Below are positions 43,182 through 52,258 of a stretch of 64,000 bases of DNA, piece after piece. Source of the DNA: an uncultured Bacilli bacterium (GTDB lineage: Bacteria; Bacillota_I; Bacilli_A; RFN20; CAG-826). The translations under genes and the position numbers were made by a program. A model generated the notes under the pieces. The model saw only the letters and a list, made by a program, of their open reading frames with translations, was not told the DNA's origin and made no database searches. Location of the stretch: positions 21,076 to 85,075 of the forward strand of contig CAJOQN010000006.1 in NCBI GenBank assembly GCA_905236535.1. The letters run 5' to 3'. The stretch's first letter is position 1. Each line of letters begins with the position of its first letter.

Positions 43182-44312
43182 TTAGATATTTGGTTCTAAC
43201 ATTATGTTGCAAATATTATCTAATTCCTGTTTGGTAAAGCCGATACTCTCAAAATACGAATAAGCTTTTTCTTGAAGAGTGTTCCCTTCAAAGGTTGATA
43301 AATAAGTGAAGTGAGAATTAATATGATCTAATCCTCTTGGGCCACCGATATTACCAAAGTTCGAGAATAAATAATCGCGATAGATATCAACGTTATTAAG
43401 ACCTAATAAAGCGTTTAAATAGAAGGCCACAACACCAGTTCTATCCGTTCCAATCGCGCAGTGGAAGATGACGGGATAATTATTCCTATTAGTAAATACT
43501 TTAAAGACATTTCTCATCGATTCTGTTTCGTTTTTAGCAATGTTAACAACATCCCAACCCATGTGATATGGATAATAATTCACATCTTTGCCTAAAACAC
43601 TATCATAAAGGGCTCCATTTTCGTTATTATAGATTTCTCTTAAATCTATCTCACTTTTAATTTTAAAGACGTCTAGAAGCATTTTACGGCCTTCGAGTGT
43701 AATCTTTGGAGAAACGGTTAAAGAATAGCCATTATTTAATTGACCTGTTCTATAAACCATGCCTTGTTTAACTCTCTTATTAGAGGCAGTAACATATCCG
43801 CCTAAATCCCTCACATTAGTGATTCCATCAACATAAACATTTCTTGGGCCTTTGTCTTCAGTTTTAAAGGTGTGAATATCACTGCTATATGAAGAGACAT
43901 TCGTGTTCGCGGTCACAAAATAATAATATGTGGTTCCAATAATCAAATTTGTGAAAGTATATTCACTATTTGAACATTTATATGTTTCAAATGATGATAG
44001 AGTTTCATCAGAGGTCACATTTAAATAATAATCATTAATGGTTTCACCACTATTGGTGATGAAATCCCAATCCAAAGTAAATGTTAGTGGTCTAGATAGT
44101 TCACTTGTGCCACTAGCATAATTGTTCACGTTTTGATATTCATCATTTAAATAATTATATTGAAGGTCGGTATGAATTCTCACATTGTTATATTCGTTGA
44201 AAGAGAATTCATAAGTTGGTTCTTGCTCGCCTTCGGCTTTGACCACGCTTCTAGTCGTAGCGCATGAAGATAACAATGATGTTAATAATAAAAGGCTAAT
44301 CTTTTTCAACAT
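43182..44312 (-). CDS. Lipoprotein with tyrosine/dual-specificity phosphatase domain
   Basis: This is a 376-residue extracellular lipoprotein. Its signal peptide (MLKKISLLLLTSLLSSC) gives lipidation at Cys17. A fibronectin-III-like domain at about residues 40-150 precedes a Y_phosphatase3-type domain. That domain carries NVRDLGGYVT, YRTGQL and the active-site loop HCAIGTDRTG (Cys285, Arg291 of CX5R). Bacterial homologues dephosphorylate phosphotyrosine, phosphoinositides or sugar phosphates. The start is at the ATG at 44312, 4 bp after the previous gene. Confidence 0.85.
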   Translation of the reverse strand: MLKKISLLLLTSLLSSCATTRSVVKAEGEQEPTYEFSFNEYNNVRIHTDLQYNYLNDEYQNVNNYASGTSELSRPLTFTLDWDFITNSGETINDYYLNVTSDETLSSFETYKCSNSEYTFTNLIIGTTYYYFVTANTNVSSYSSDIHTFKTEDKGPRNVYVDGITNVRDLGGYVTASNKRVKQGMVYRTGQLNNGYSLTVSPKITLEGRKMLLDVFKIKSEIDLREIYNNENGALYDSVLGKDVNYYPYHMGWDVVNIAKNETESMRNVFKVFTNRNNYPVIFHCAIGTDRTGVVAFYLNALLGLNNVDIYRDYLFSNFGNIGGPRGLDHINSHFTYLSTFEGNTLQEKAYSYFESIGFTKQELDNICNIMLEPNI

Positions 44313-44316
44313 AACA

Positions 44317-45222
44317 TCACCATCCAATCACCGTATGATGCCATATAGAAGCATCAATAATAAAGTTTTCACCATGAATGGTGACCAATAAGTCTCCACC
44401 AGGGATTAAACGTTGAATAATATCTTCGCCAGTCGATCCAAAATATGAAGCGTTAAGGGGACCATATAACATATATTTATAATCAAACAATTCTAATGTT
44501 CCATCTTCTTTAACAAGGAGGTAATATCCCTCACTAACTGTACATTTCTCTCCCTTAAATGTATCAGCGTGAATGTTATGGGAAAACATCAATAATTTAT
44601 TATTAGAAGTTGAGGAAAAAATCGCAGGAACATTATCTTGTTTTTCCAAAATTGCGATATTAGAAACATATCTAAAATCTTCATAAGCAATAATAATTTG
44701 CCCTAGTCCCACGACAGTATTATCAGGGAAAGAGACATTATAATCAGTGATTTCGTGAGCCCCTATTTCATCGTATTTAATCAAGGAGAAATAATCTCTA
44801 TTAAATGTTTCATTTAAGAAATAAACATATTTCTCGTCATAATTACGATAGACAAAGCCTTTCACAGTGATGGAAAAAGAGGCATAGAATGTTTCATAAC
44901 GAATGACAACGTTTTTATATCCAGGCGAAGATAAATCAACGTCTAAGATTTCATAATCGGAAATTATGATATTCTCTCCGTTGCTTAGGCGTTTATTAAC
45001 CACTAGTCCGGAAAGATCTAATTCTTCATTAATTTCATAGACCTTTTTAACATTTGCGGTATTAATTTCTAAACAAAGAGTGTAAGCTTCATCGTCTAGA
45101 TTTGATAATACCGCCATGGTGTCCCCGTGATTAAATTCTACTTTTTCTTCCTTAGAAGAAATTGAGCATGATGAAAGAATAAAGGGAAGGCTAATTAATA
45201 ATCCGATAAATCTCTTATTCAT
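44317..45222 (-). CDS. Lipoprotein with Ig-like (Big_3) domain
   Basis: This 301-residue lipoprotein has the signal peptide MNKRFIGLLISLPFILSSC (Cys19). A bacterial Ig-like group 3 domain lies at residues 55-115 (VYEINEELDLSGLVVNKRLS, then YKNVVIRYETFYASFSITVKG in part). The rest is beta-rich with no recognised fold. It lies between a secreted beta-helix protein and the phosphatase lipoprotein. A surface glycan-binding or adhesive role is an inference. Confidence 0.65.
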   Translation of the reverse strand: MNKRFIGLLISLPFILSSCSISSKEEKVEFNHGDTMAVLSNLDDEAYTLCLEINTANVKKVYEINEELDLSGLVVNKRLSNGENIIISDYEILDVDLSSPGYKNVVIRYETFYASFSITVKGFVYRNYDEKYVYFLNETFNRDYFSLIKYDEIGAHEITDYNVSFPDNTVVGLGQIIIAYEDFRYVSNIAILEKQDNVPAIFSSTSNNKLLMFSHNIHADTFKGEKCTVSEGYYLLVKEDGTLELFDYKYMLYGPLNASYFGSTGEDIIQRLIPGGDLLVTIHGENFIIDASIWHHTVIGW

Positions 45223-45240
45223 ATCAACTAAACTAATTAA

Positions 45241-47055
45241 TTAAAAGGCGCTTAAGAAATCGGAAAGGCTACTATGCTGGGTATTGTTTCCACCAACAGG
45301 TTTACTAGATAATCCCCAAGCAGAATCACATAAATGATATGTATGGAAATCACAAGATCTAATACCGGTAGGACCAAAGAAACTTGTAACATTACTACCA
45401 CCAGTATTGTCAAAACCACGAGCTAAATTTCCTAAACCAAATTTGAAGGAACTATTCCATTGTAATTTGGCTGTATCACTGCTTTCAGTAACCGTCATCT
45501 TAATACCGATTGTATAGGAACCGTTTGGGGTATCAGGAGATCCAGAGTCCCATTCTCCCCAGTTGGCATCAGTCCAATCTGTTGCGGTATTAGAGGAATA
45601 TAAAGCTGCTTTACCGTTGACAAAATTAACGGTCGCGCTGCTTCTCATTAACCAAATACATGCCGAAGGATTACTTGCAGAACTGTCGGTTTTATCGGCA
45701 TCAATCATAAGGGCTCCCGCATTATTTGCGTCACCGACTTGAACAGAGCAGAAATGGGTACCAACTTTAACATTGGTCATATTGACTGTCCCTTTAACAA
45801 TGAGGGTTGGGGAATATGGGCCAGGTTGCGTACTGTCTGAATTTGAGCAAGATCTAATGCCATCATCACAGTTTGTGATGGTTAAGGTGCCAGATGATTG
45901 TTGAATATCCTTTGTGCCAGTTACGGATTGATAAACTCTGATACCTCTTTTATATCCAGAAATAGAAACGTCGTTTTCAAGAACTAAACAACCATTGTTT
46001 AAATAAATGGCTTCTCCACTTCTTGCCCCGGTCTTAGTAAATACTAATGGTCCTTTAACACTACAATAAATAGCTTCAGTATTGAGAGTAGCGCCATCAG
46101 CAAAGGACAATTGTTCTCCCATAAACACAAGAACACCATAACCACCCTTGAAGGTAATGTTATTGATGCTAGAAGGAGCGTTTGATTTAATAACAATTTG
46201 GGAAGCACGTGTGAAATTTGAATCAATATAAATGTTTTTGGAGCTTTCATCTCCATTGAGAGTTAAAACAAAGCGTTTTTCACTATTAAGAGTGCTGTTG
46301 TAATCAAAATCTAAAGTTCCAGCACGTGAAGCATTAGCGTAACTTGTGTAATTATATGGAGTATATTCCACTAAATCACTGCTTGAAGTACCAATTTTGA
46401 CTTTATAGTCATCAAAACGAACTTCTGTTTGTTCGCCACAAATATCACATTGTTTATAATATTTAATTTCTGCACCACTAGTATCTCTAAATATATCATC
46501 CAAAACTACATGTGAATGTTCGTCTGTTTGACTACAGGTATAGAAGAAAATCATATCTTGAATAGTAACATCGCTTCCGCTTGTATTACTGATTTTGAAT
46601 GTATCTGGATAACCTTTGTTTTCCGGGAAACTAAACGAATTCTTTTCAGAAGGAAGATAAGCAGAATAATAAGTTGGTTTATTACATTCCATATAGCCAA
46701 ATTCGAGAGTTAATTCGCCATCAGCGTGATAGGAAATGTTAGTAATCCCACCCACTCTTGAATTATTAGCAACTTGGAAATATCCATTATTTGTTAATGT
46801 GCCCCAATTATTTTGACTGACGTGGCTATATCCAGCATATGTCACATCGATGGTGTTAAGAGGGTCACTTAATCTAAAAACACCACTAGATTGATTACTA
46901 TCTAAAACATTCGTGGAGCCATTTAAGGCAAAACTAAAATCGTTGACATCTTGCCCGAAAACTAAAAAACCAAAGTTGTTTTTAGCTCCTAAAACTACAG
47001 TCATAATCATGGCAGATGTTGCTAAAACTGAAAAAGTAATTATCTTCTTATTCAT
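45241..47055 (-). CDS. Secreted beta-helix-like protein, possibly carbohydrate-binding
   Basis: This 604-residue protein has an N-terminal signal sequence (MNKKIITFSVLATSAMIMTVV). The C-terminal two thirds have repeated short turns such as GEAIYLNNGCLVLENDVSI, SGTLTITNCDDGIRS and SPTLIVKGTVNMTN, typical of Cthe_2159-type carbohydrate-binding beta-helices. A CxxC pair (QCDICGE) sits near residue 205. AAAGGAGC sets the start at 47055; the in-frame extension to 47214 overlaps the promoter region and is rejected. Confidence 0.65.
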   Translation of the reverse strand: MNKKIITFSVLATSAMIMTVVLGAKNNFGFLVFGQDVNDFSFALNGSTNVLDSNQSSGVFRLSDPLNTIDVTYAGYSHVSQNNWGTLTNNGYFQVANNSRVGGITNISYHADGELTLEFGYMECNKPTYYSAYLPSEKNSFSFPENKGYPDTFKISNTSGSDVTIQDMIFFYTCSQTDEHSHVVLDDIFRDTSGAEIKYYKQCDICGEQTEVRFDDYKVKIGTSSSDLVEYTPYNYTSYANASRAGTLDFDYNSTLNSEKRFVLTLNGDESSKNIYIDSNFTRASQIVIKSNAPSSINNITFKGGYGVLVFMGEQLSFADGATLNTEAIYCSVKGPLVFTKTGARSGEAIYLNNGCLVLENDVSISGYKRGIRVYQSVTGTKDIQQSSGTLTITNCDDGIRSCSNSDSTQPGPYSPTLIVKGTVNMTNVKVGTHFCSVQVGDANNAGALMIDADKTDSSASNPSACIWLMRSSATVNFVNGKAALYSSNTATDWTDANWGEWDSGSPDTPNGSYTIGIKMTVTESSDTAKLQWNSSFKFGLGNLARGFDNTGGSNVTSFFGPTGIRSCDFHTYHLCDSAWGLSSKPVGGNNTQHSSLSDFLSAF

Positions 47056-47126
47056 TGCTCTTGCTCCTTTAAAAGGGTTGTCTGTTTTATAAACAAAGTA
47101 TACAAAAATATTTGACCTTTTTACAT

Positions 47127-47146
47127 GCGCGTAATCACATTTGCGC
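47127..47146. promoter_or_regulatory. Paired GCGC sites upstream of the beta-helix gene
   Basis: GCGCG (47127-47131) and TTGCGCAA (47141-47148) are 16 bp apart in very AT-rich DNA about 75-90 bp before the ATG. A similar GCGCAT pair flanks the oppA -35 box. It may be a shared operator. Confidence 0.35.
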
Positions 47147-47176
47147 AAAAATTTGATTAATTGTGAAAAAGTATCG

Positions 47177-49171
47177 TTATTTGTTAAATAGTTCTGGGTA
47201 GGTGTTTTTATCAAATAATTCGACGGTCATATTTAGACCTTCTTCATATCCGTTGATATTATTAATCGCGTGCGTAAACCTTCCTTCACCACCAAAATAT
47301 CGAGCAGAAATATGGAATAAATTAATCCCATCATTACATGGGGTTTCTAAGGCGGTATAACACTTTTCATAGATGTTAGAGGTATTTATATAATAAATAC
47401 CTACACCAAGAGCTTTATGATTGATAACTTGATTATTAATTTTATAAGACGGGTAGCCAAAAGCTTCTTCTCCCACATAGCCTTCATCATATCTCATCCA
47501 ATAAGTTTGATTAGGCAAATCATAGGGGGTTTCGGATTGATAGAATATCACTTCTCCATCCTCTCCGTTCCACATTAATTGATATTCATAGAAATGCTCA
47601 ATCATGAGCGCGTGACATGTTACTGCATGACCATTTATGACACACCCCAATCTCGCGTAATTTTTGTTAAAACCAATGTTTTTGCCGTGGTCCGCTCTCC
47701 AAATCCAGAAGTTATCACCAATGACGTTGTTTTGGTTGATGATGAGGCATGCATCCACTGAAACGTTCGTGGTGGTGTGACCTCCAACCCTAAAGAATAA
47801 ATCGCTTAATAAAGTTTTTTGGTTGTCGTTATTCTCTTCTAAAACTAAATAATTTTTCGTGTTTGTTTCACTTTGGAAAAGAAGGGAACATATTTTGTTG
47901 TCCTTTGATTTGATAGACATAATCTTTTCGACATTGTCTTTCGCGGATAAAGTCGCATAGCCAAGTCCAAAAATAATGGAGTTATCTTGAATGACCTCAA
48001 GGGTTTTATCAATGGAATAAATACCTGGGGTAAATATGACATATTTATTATTTTTGAAAACATTATTTATCGTTTTTGCGTCATCCTCAGGGGTGAGTAT
48101 TTTAAATTCACTTAGAGGAATAAATGTGCCGTTGTCGTTTGACCAGTTATGACCAACATGGGAGATTAGATTATCAAAAGCCATAACTCCAAAACCTTTT
48201 TGATTATCGAAAACTAAATAAGGCTTTTCTATGACATCTAATGATTGTTCTTGAATCGTCGTTCTTGATTCAATCCAAGTCCCTTCTGGTGTTTCTCCGA
48301 CACATCCTTCAAAAACCATATTCATATTAGAATGAGTCCATGAATCAAAAGTGTCATTTCTCATTAAAAATTGTTGCTGGGTTCCAGGATTAATAATTCC
48401 ATCTATTTTGCTATTGGCGATAAAGCCACCAGAGGACCATCCGTTTCCTCCTCGATTATCAGATAACACTAAATCGCTTTTAAAGTGGCCTCTTCTAATG
48501 GAAGTAGCTTGGCTTATCGCCCACATTGAATCCTCGTTAAAGGATAGATTTTCTAAACTTCTCCAAAAGTTGATTAAAGCATTCCCAGTATTTGGGTGAT
48601 TGACTGTTTGAAGAGAATTAAAAGAAACATCATCTGGAGAATATCCTAGTCCCCTAAAGGATGTATAATAACCATTTTTTAAAACAACATCATCATAACT
48701 TCCAGGAAGAAAAAGAACTTCGGTTCGATCTTCACTCCACTCATCAATACTTAGGTAATCGTATTTGCTATCGATGAAGTTTTGAATATCGTTTTCATCA
48801 TCTTGGTCGGTAAATATTTTTACGCGATTATTAAAAACCATATCAAAATATGGATTAATTTCTAAAATATAGTCATTATTTTCAATTTTGTTTTCAAGAG
48901 AAACAACTTTAAAAAATGTTTGAAATGAACTTGTGGAAAAGGTGTTCGTATTGATTTGTTTTATTAATTCATATTCATCATCTATATGTTCTTTCGAATA
49001 TAGATTAAATTCTTTAAATCCCTTTGCTTTGAATTCACAAATTGCTTGACCATTTAAAAAGGAATAGGATGGATCTTTTATATATTTATCGTTTTGCTTT
49101 TGACATCCATATAAAAAAGGCAAAGCCATCAATAAAGATAAAGATATAAATTTTGCCTCTTTAAAATTCAT
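47177..49171 (-). CDS. Lipoprotein with right-handed parallel beta-helix (pectin-lyase fold)
   Basis: This 664-residue lipoprotein has a lipobox LYGC with Cys23. A long beta-helix covers about residues 140-610; visible turns include YDDVVLKNGYYTSFRGLG, NALINFWRSLENLSFN and, later, NVFKNNKYVIFTPGIYSIDK. The pattern matches polysaccharide lyase/hydrolase beta-helix proteins, some misnamed 'adenylyl cyclase' in databases. No catalytic signature can be fixed. It lies 6 bp after the 249-residue lipoprotein gene. Confidence 0.65.
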   Translation of the reverse strand: MNFKEAKFISLSLLMALPFLYGCQKQNDKYIKDPSYSFLNGQAICEFKAKGFKEFNLYSKEHIDDEYELIKQINTNTFSTSSFQTFFKVVSLENKIENNDYILEINPYFDMVFNNRVKIFTDQDDENDIQNFIDSKYDYLSIDEWSEDRTEVLFLPGSYDDVVLKNGYYTSFRGLGYSPDDVSFNSLQTVNHPNTGNALINFWRSLENLSFNEDSMWAISQATSIRRGHFKSDLVLSDNRGGNGWSSGGFIANSKIDGIINPGTQQQFLMRNDTFDSWTHSNMNMVFEGCVGETPEGTWIESRTTIQEQSLDVIEKPYLVFDNQKGFGVMAFDNLISHVGHNWSNDNGTFIPLSEFKILTPEDDAKTINNVFKNNKYVIFTPGIYSIDKTLEVIQDNSIIFGLGYATLSAKDNVEKIMSIKSKDNKICSLLFQSETNTKNYLVLEENNDNQKTLLSDLFFRVGGHTTTNVSVDACLIINQNNVIGDNFWIWRADHGKNIGFNKNYARLGCVINGHAVTCHALMIEHFYEYQLMWNGEDGEVIFYQSETPYDLPNQTYWMRYDEGYVGEEAFGYPSYKINNQVINHKALGVGIYYINTSNIYEKCYTALETPCNDGINLFHISARYFGGEGRFTHAINNINGYEEGLNMTVELFDKNTYPELFNK

Positions 49172-49177
49172 AATCAA

Positions 49178-49927
49178 TTAATATGTTGAGAATTGTCCAA
49201 CATCATCTAAAAAATAAGAATTGAACAAATTATCATAAACCGTGTTAGAAGGATTTTCTAAAGTTGCTAAAGAGATTTTGACATCTCTACTCCTGACATA
49301 CCAATCAATCTCTTCTTTGTTTATTTCTTTGTTTAAAGCGAAGTTCACTACTTTATCTGGGGTTGCGTGTTTCGCGGCGATACCGCCTCCAAACCACCAA
49401 AGCTCATCAATACTGAAATGGCAGCCATAGAATGCCTCTGTTCCAGAAAGAGGAGAAGATAAAGAAACAATATATTCATTGTCTGATATTTTTGAGTGAA
49501 TATATGTCCCATAAATATCAACATTGATAGACATCATATCTGGGCAATTCCAAGGATTACCAAAAATAATATCGTATTGATAGTGATAAGTATTATCCTT
49601 TTGGAGAGTTAATGTTTGGCCAAAATAATATCTAAATTCTTGGCTTGGATCATGTTGGTGATATTGATAATATTGTTGACCACCAATCACTTCAATGCCC
49701 GTCAAGTAATCACACCCAAAACCAGTCATTGTATTCAAAGGATAGCTCGAAGTGTAAAGGAAGTTTCCTTCATCGTTGCCAATGAAATCACGATGAACCG
49801 CTTTTAATTCAACTTCATTGACAAATTTACCTTTTAAACCAGCTTCAAGTTTAGAGGCGTTATTTGAATTATTCGAGGAGCATCCACTAAGGAGTAGTGG
49901 TGTTAATATAAGTAATACTTTTTTCAT
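49178..49927 (-). CDS. Lipoprotein, unknown
   Basis: This 249-residue lipoprotein has the signal MKKVLLILTPLLLSGC (Cys16). The mature part is aromatic-rich (YYQYHQHDPSQEFRYYFGQ) with no domain I recognise. GGAGGGAA precedes the ATG at 49927, so the longer frame to 50041 is not used. It lies between the duplicated surface protein and the beta-helix lipoprotein and is almost certainly in the same operon. Confidence 0.65.
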   Translation of the reverse strand: MKKVLLILTPLLLSGCSSNNSNNASKLEAGLKGKFVNEVELKAVHRDFIGNDEGNFLYTSSYPLNTMTGFGCDYLTGIEVIGGQQYYQYHQHDPSQEFRYYFGQTLTLQKDNTYHYQYDIIFGNPWNCPDMMSINVDIYGTYIHSKISDNEYIVSLSSPLSGTEAFYGCHFSIDELWWFGGGIAAKHATPDKVVNFALNKEINKEEIDWYVRSRDVKISLATLENPSNTVYDNLFNSYFLDDVGQFSTY

Positions 49928-49940
49928 CTTTTTTCCCTCC

Positions 49941-51809
49941 TTAGAAATTGAGAATAGGCATATGCCATTCTGACGGTAATGAATAGAAGGCAACTCCATT
50001 AACTTCTGCAGTAAAGCCTTCTGCGTCTTCAATACATCCATAATAATCGTTTAAACGATAGCCGTTATGTTCAGCACTTTTGAATTCGCTAGTCCAACTA
50101 TTTTGAGCTTTATAATAATAGAAATTATAAGTATATTTATCACCGTTAGATTTTTCATATAAATATTCACCAGTGACAATAATTTCCATTTCACCCCAAA
50201 CATAATTAGAAGAACTATTTAAAACAAATAATGTTAATTTATCACCATTTCCACTTCTATTATGGAGATGGAGAATTCTTTGAGAATCAAAAGCGGATTC
50301 TTCAAAATAATTAAAGGTTGTGGAAGCACTTCCGACCATTAATTTGCATTCATAAACGCCAGCTTTTAAGCTTTCTGTCACTGTGACATCAAAATATTCA
50401 GGGGTGAGAATGAAGGCTGTTTGTTCAGGTTCGGGGAAATCCGCTGGTTTTTCAAGTCTACTTGATTGACCATCTAAATCAACCCATACCGACAAAGTCG
50501 AATAGTCCCAAGAGTTGTCTGAGTTTTTAAAGATATTGTTGTTTCTCACATCAAAAGATTTAATTCTTAAAACTTTAACTTCAATAGAAGCTACATATTC
50601 GGTTTCTCCAACGGTCTTGGTAAAAACCACTAATTTGGTTCCTGAAGTTGAGAAATTATAGGCAATATCATCAATCTCAGAGGCGTCGATAACTGTTTCT
50701 TCATATTGGAATGATAAATCATTGAGATTTAAAGTTTCACCCACAAAATATTCTAATTGAGCGTTACTTCCAACAATAATTGTGGCGTTAGTGTCCACTG
50801 GTGCTGGATCATCGCCTGGATCTATTGGGTCATCTCCCTCTTCAGGCGTGCCCAAAATTGGTTTATGCCATTCATCTGGAGAAGCGTAAAAAGTTGTTCC
50901 ATTAATGACGCATTTGAATCCTGATGTTTCATTATCAAAATAATCATTCACTTCACCATTTAAAGTGTTTGAATTAAAGATGCTATCCCAGCTATTCGCT
51001 GCTTTGATATAAGAGAATTCATAAATTTTCTTTACGCCTTCTCCGTTTTCATATAGATATTTTCCTCTCACTCTTACTTCCTCTTCGTAGTTGATAGAAG
51101 TAAAATTATTTGAACTTGTTTCAGCAAATAGAGTGAGTCTATCCGCGTTTCCAGATTGGTTGGTCATCACTAATATTCTTTCCGAATTAAAGGTGCGAGA
51201 ATCATAATAATTAAATGAAGCACCGGCATTTCCTACGGAAACATTAGCCTGGTAAACGCCTGAAATTGAAGTGGGATTAACACTTAAACCATATTGATTA
51301 GAATTTAACACTCTAACTTTTTGATTCTCATTAAAACCTTCTGGAATAGGAAGACTCTTTGCGGGTTGATTAAGTTCAGCCCAGACGGTCAACTTGGAAT
51401 AATCCCAAGTTTCGTTTTCATAATCCCAATTTAAAGATTGATCTCTAACATCGAGATGTCTAACGTGGTACACGGTGACAGGGAGAAGCGCGCGATAATG
51501 CTTATTCCCCACTTCTTTAATAAATTCCACTACTCTAGTGCCAGAAACACTAAAGTCATAATTGATAGTGACATCATCAACATCGACTTCTTTTTTGTTA
51601 TAGATAAAGGTAATGCCTGTGGGGTCAAATTCTTCGTATTCGATGTATTCCAACCTAACTTCATTAGTTAAGGAGAGGCCTGCTTTAACAATTTCGGTCT
51701 CACTGTAGGCTCCTGAGCTTCCCAAAGATGCCCAAATAGTTAATGGTAAAAAGGTGGAAAGAGTGAAAGCGCCTAAAGCAATATAAGTAATCAATAAAGG
51801 TTTTTTCAT
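49941..51809 (-). CDS. Secreted protein made of two homologous ~280-residue halves
   Basis: This 622-residue protein has a signal peptide (residues 1-30). Copy one (about 38-318) and copy two (about 345-620) are joined by an acidic linker (DDPIDPGDDPAPVD). Paired segments include FSVSGTRVVEFIKEVG / FSTSGTKLVVFTKTVG, TWDYSKLTVWAEL / SWDYSTLSVWVDL, SERILVMTNQSGNADRLTLF / SQRILHLHNRSGNGDKLTLF and DEWHKPIL / SEWHMPIL. Each half begins with an Ig-like (Big_3-type) domain. Surface adhesion or glycan binding is an inference. Confidence 0.75.
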   Translation of the reverse strand: MKKPLLITYIALGAFTLSTFLPLTIWASLGSSGAYSETEIVKAGLSLTNEVRLEYIEYEEFDPTGITFIYNKKEVDVDDVTINYDFSVSGTRVVEFIKEVGNKHYRALLPVTVYHVRHLDVRDQSLNWDYENETWDYSKLTVWAELNQPAKSLPIPEGFNENQKVRVLNSNQYGLSVNPTSISGVYQANVSVGNAGASFNYYDSRTFNSERILVMTNQSGNADRLTLFAETSSNNFTSINYEEEVRVRGKYLYENGEGVKKIYEFSYIKAANSWDSIFNSNTLNGEVNDYFDNETSGFKCVINGTTFYASPDEWHKPILGTPEEGDDPIDPGDDPAPVDTNATIIVGSNAQLEYFVGETLNLNDLSFQYEETVIDASEIDDIAYNFSTSGTKLVVFTKTVGETEYVASIEVKVLRIKSFDVRNNNIFKNSDNSWDYSTLSVWVDLDGQSSRLEKPADFPEPEQTAFILTPEYFDVTVTESLKAGVYECKLMVGSASTTFNYFEESAFDSQRILHLHNRSGNGDKLTLFVLNSSSNYVWGEMEIIVTGEYLYEKSNGDKYTYNFYYYKAQNSWTSEFKSAEHNGYRLNDYYGCIEDAEGFTAEVNGVAFYSLPSEWHMPILNF

Positions 51810-51810
51810 A

Positions 51811-52257
51811 TTACTTTGCTTCCTCCTTTCTTTTCACAATTTTAAAGAAGGATCCCACAACAAATAAAAGTGAAGAGACCACGAATAAAACACATCCAGC
51901 GATGCATCTAGGAACAACGATCGCATATGTTTCCATATCACCCATATTAACGGTGAAATAAATACCAATTGGTGTTAAAAATGGAATTAATAATTTGCCA
52001 AAGGCAAACAACACTAAAAAGCAGAATAATAAATCGATTGCGTTAAACCACGCTGGTTTATTTTTATCAACAAAAGACATGACGATTTGGACAACGATTA
52101 TCCACATTGCAAAAAGCGGGAAAATAATCACAAATCTATCTGGTGATAAAGAATATGCATTAAAGGTTGATAAAGCAATAATATAAGCCACCAGCAAAAC
52201 AATAAATGAGGCAACGTATAAATAGAATCCAACAAAAGGAGTGGTTTTAAGTTTCAT
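51811..52257 (-). CDS. Four-helix membrane protein following GH3
   Basis: This 148-residue protein has four hydrophobic segments (about residues 9-30, 43-63, 73-98 and 112-138) and a lysine-rich tail. AGGAGGGTG in the end of the GH3 gene drives it; the ATG at 52257 lies next to the GH3 stop. It parallels the small membrane protein behind the other GH3 gene, though the two are not similar in sequence. No family is recognised. Confidence 0.65.
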   Translation of the reverse strand: MKLKTTPFVGFYLYVASFIVLLVAYIIALSTFNAYSLSPDRFVIIFPLFAMWIIVVQIVMSFVDKNKPAWFNAIDLLFCFLVLFAFGKLLIPFLTPIGIYFTVNMGDMETYAIVVPRCIAGCVLFVVSSLLFVVGSFFKIVKRKEEAK

Positions 52258-52258
52258 T

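Noticed and set aside
47056..47214. N-terminal extension of the beta-helix protein
   Set aside because: The 53 extra codons run over the promoter region, and a strong ribosome site and signal peptide start at 47055.
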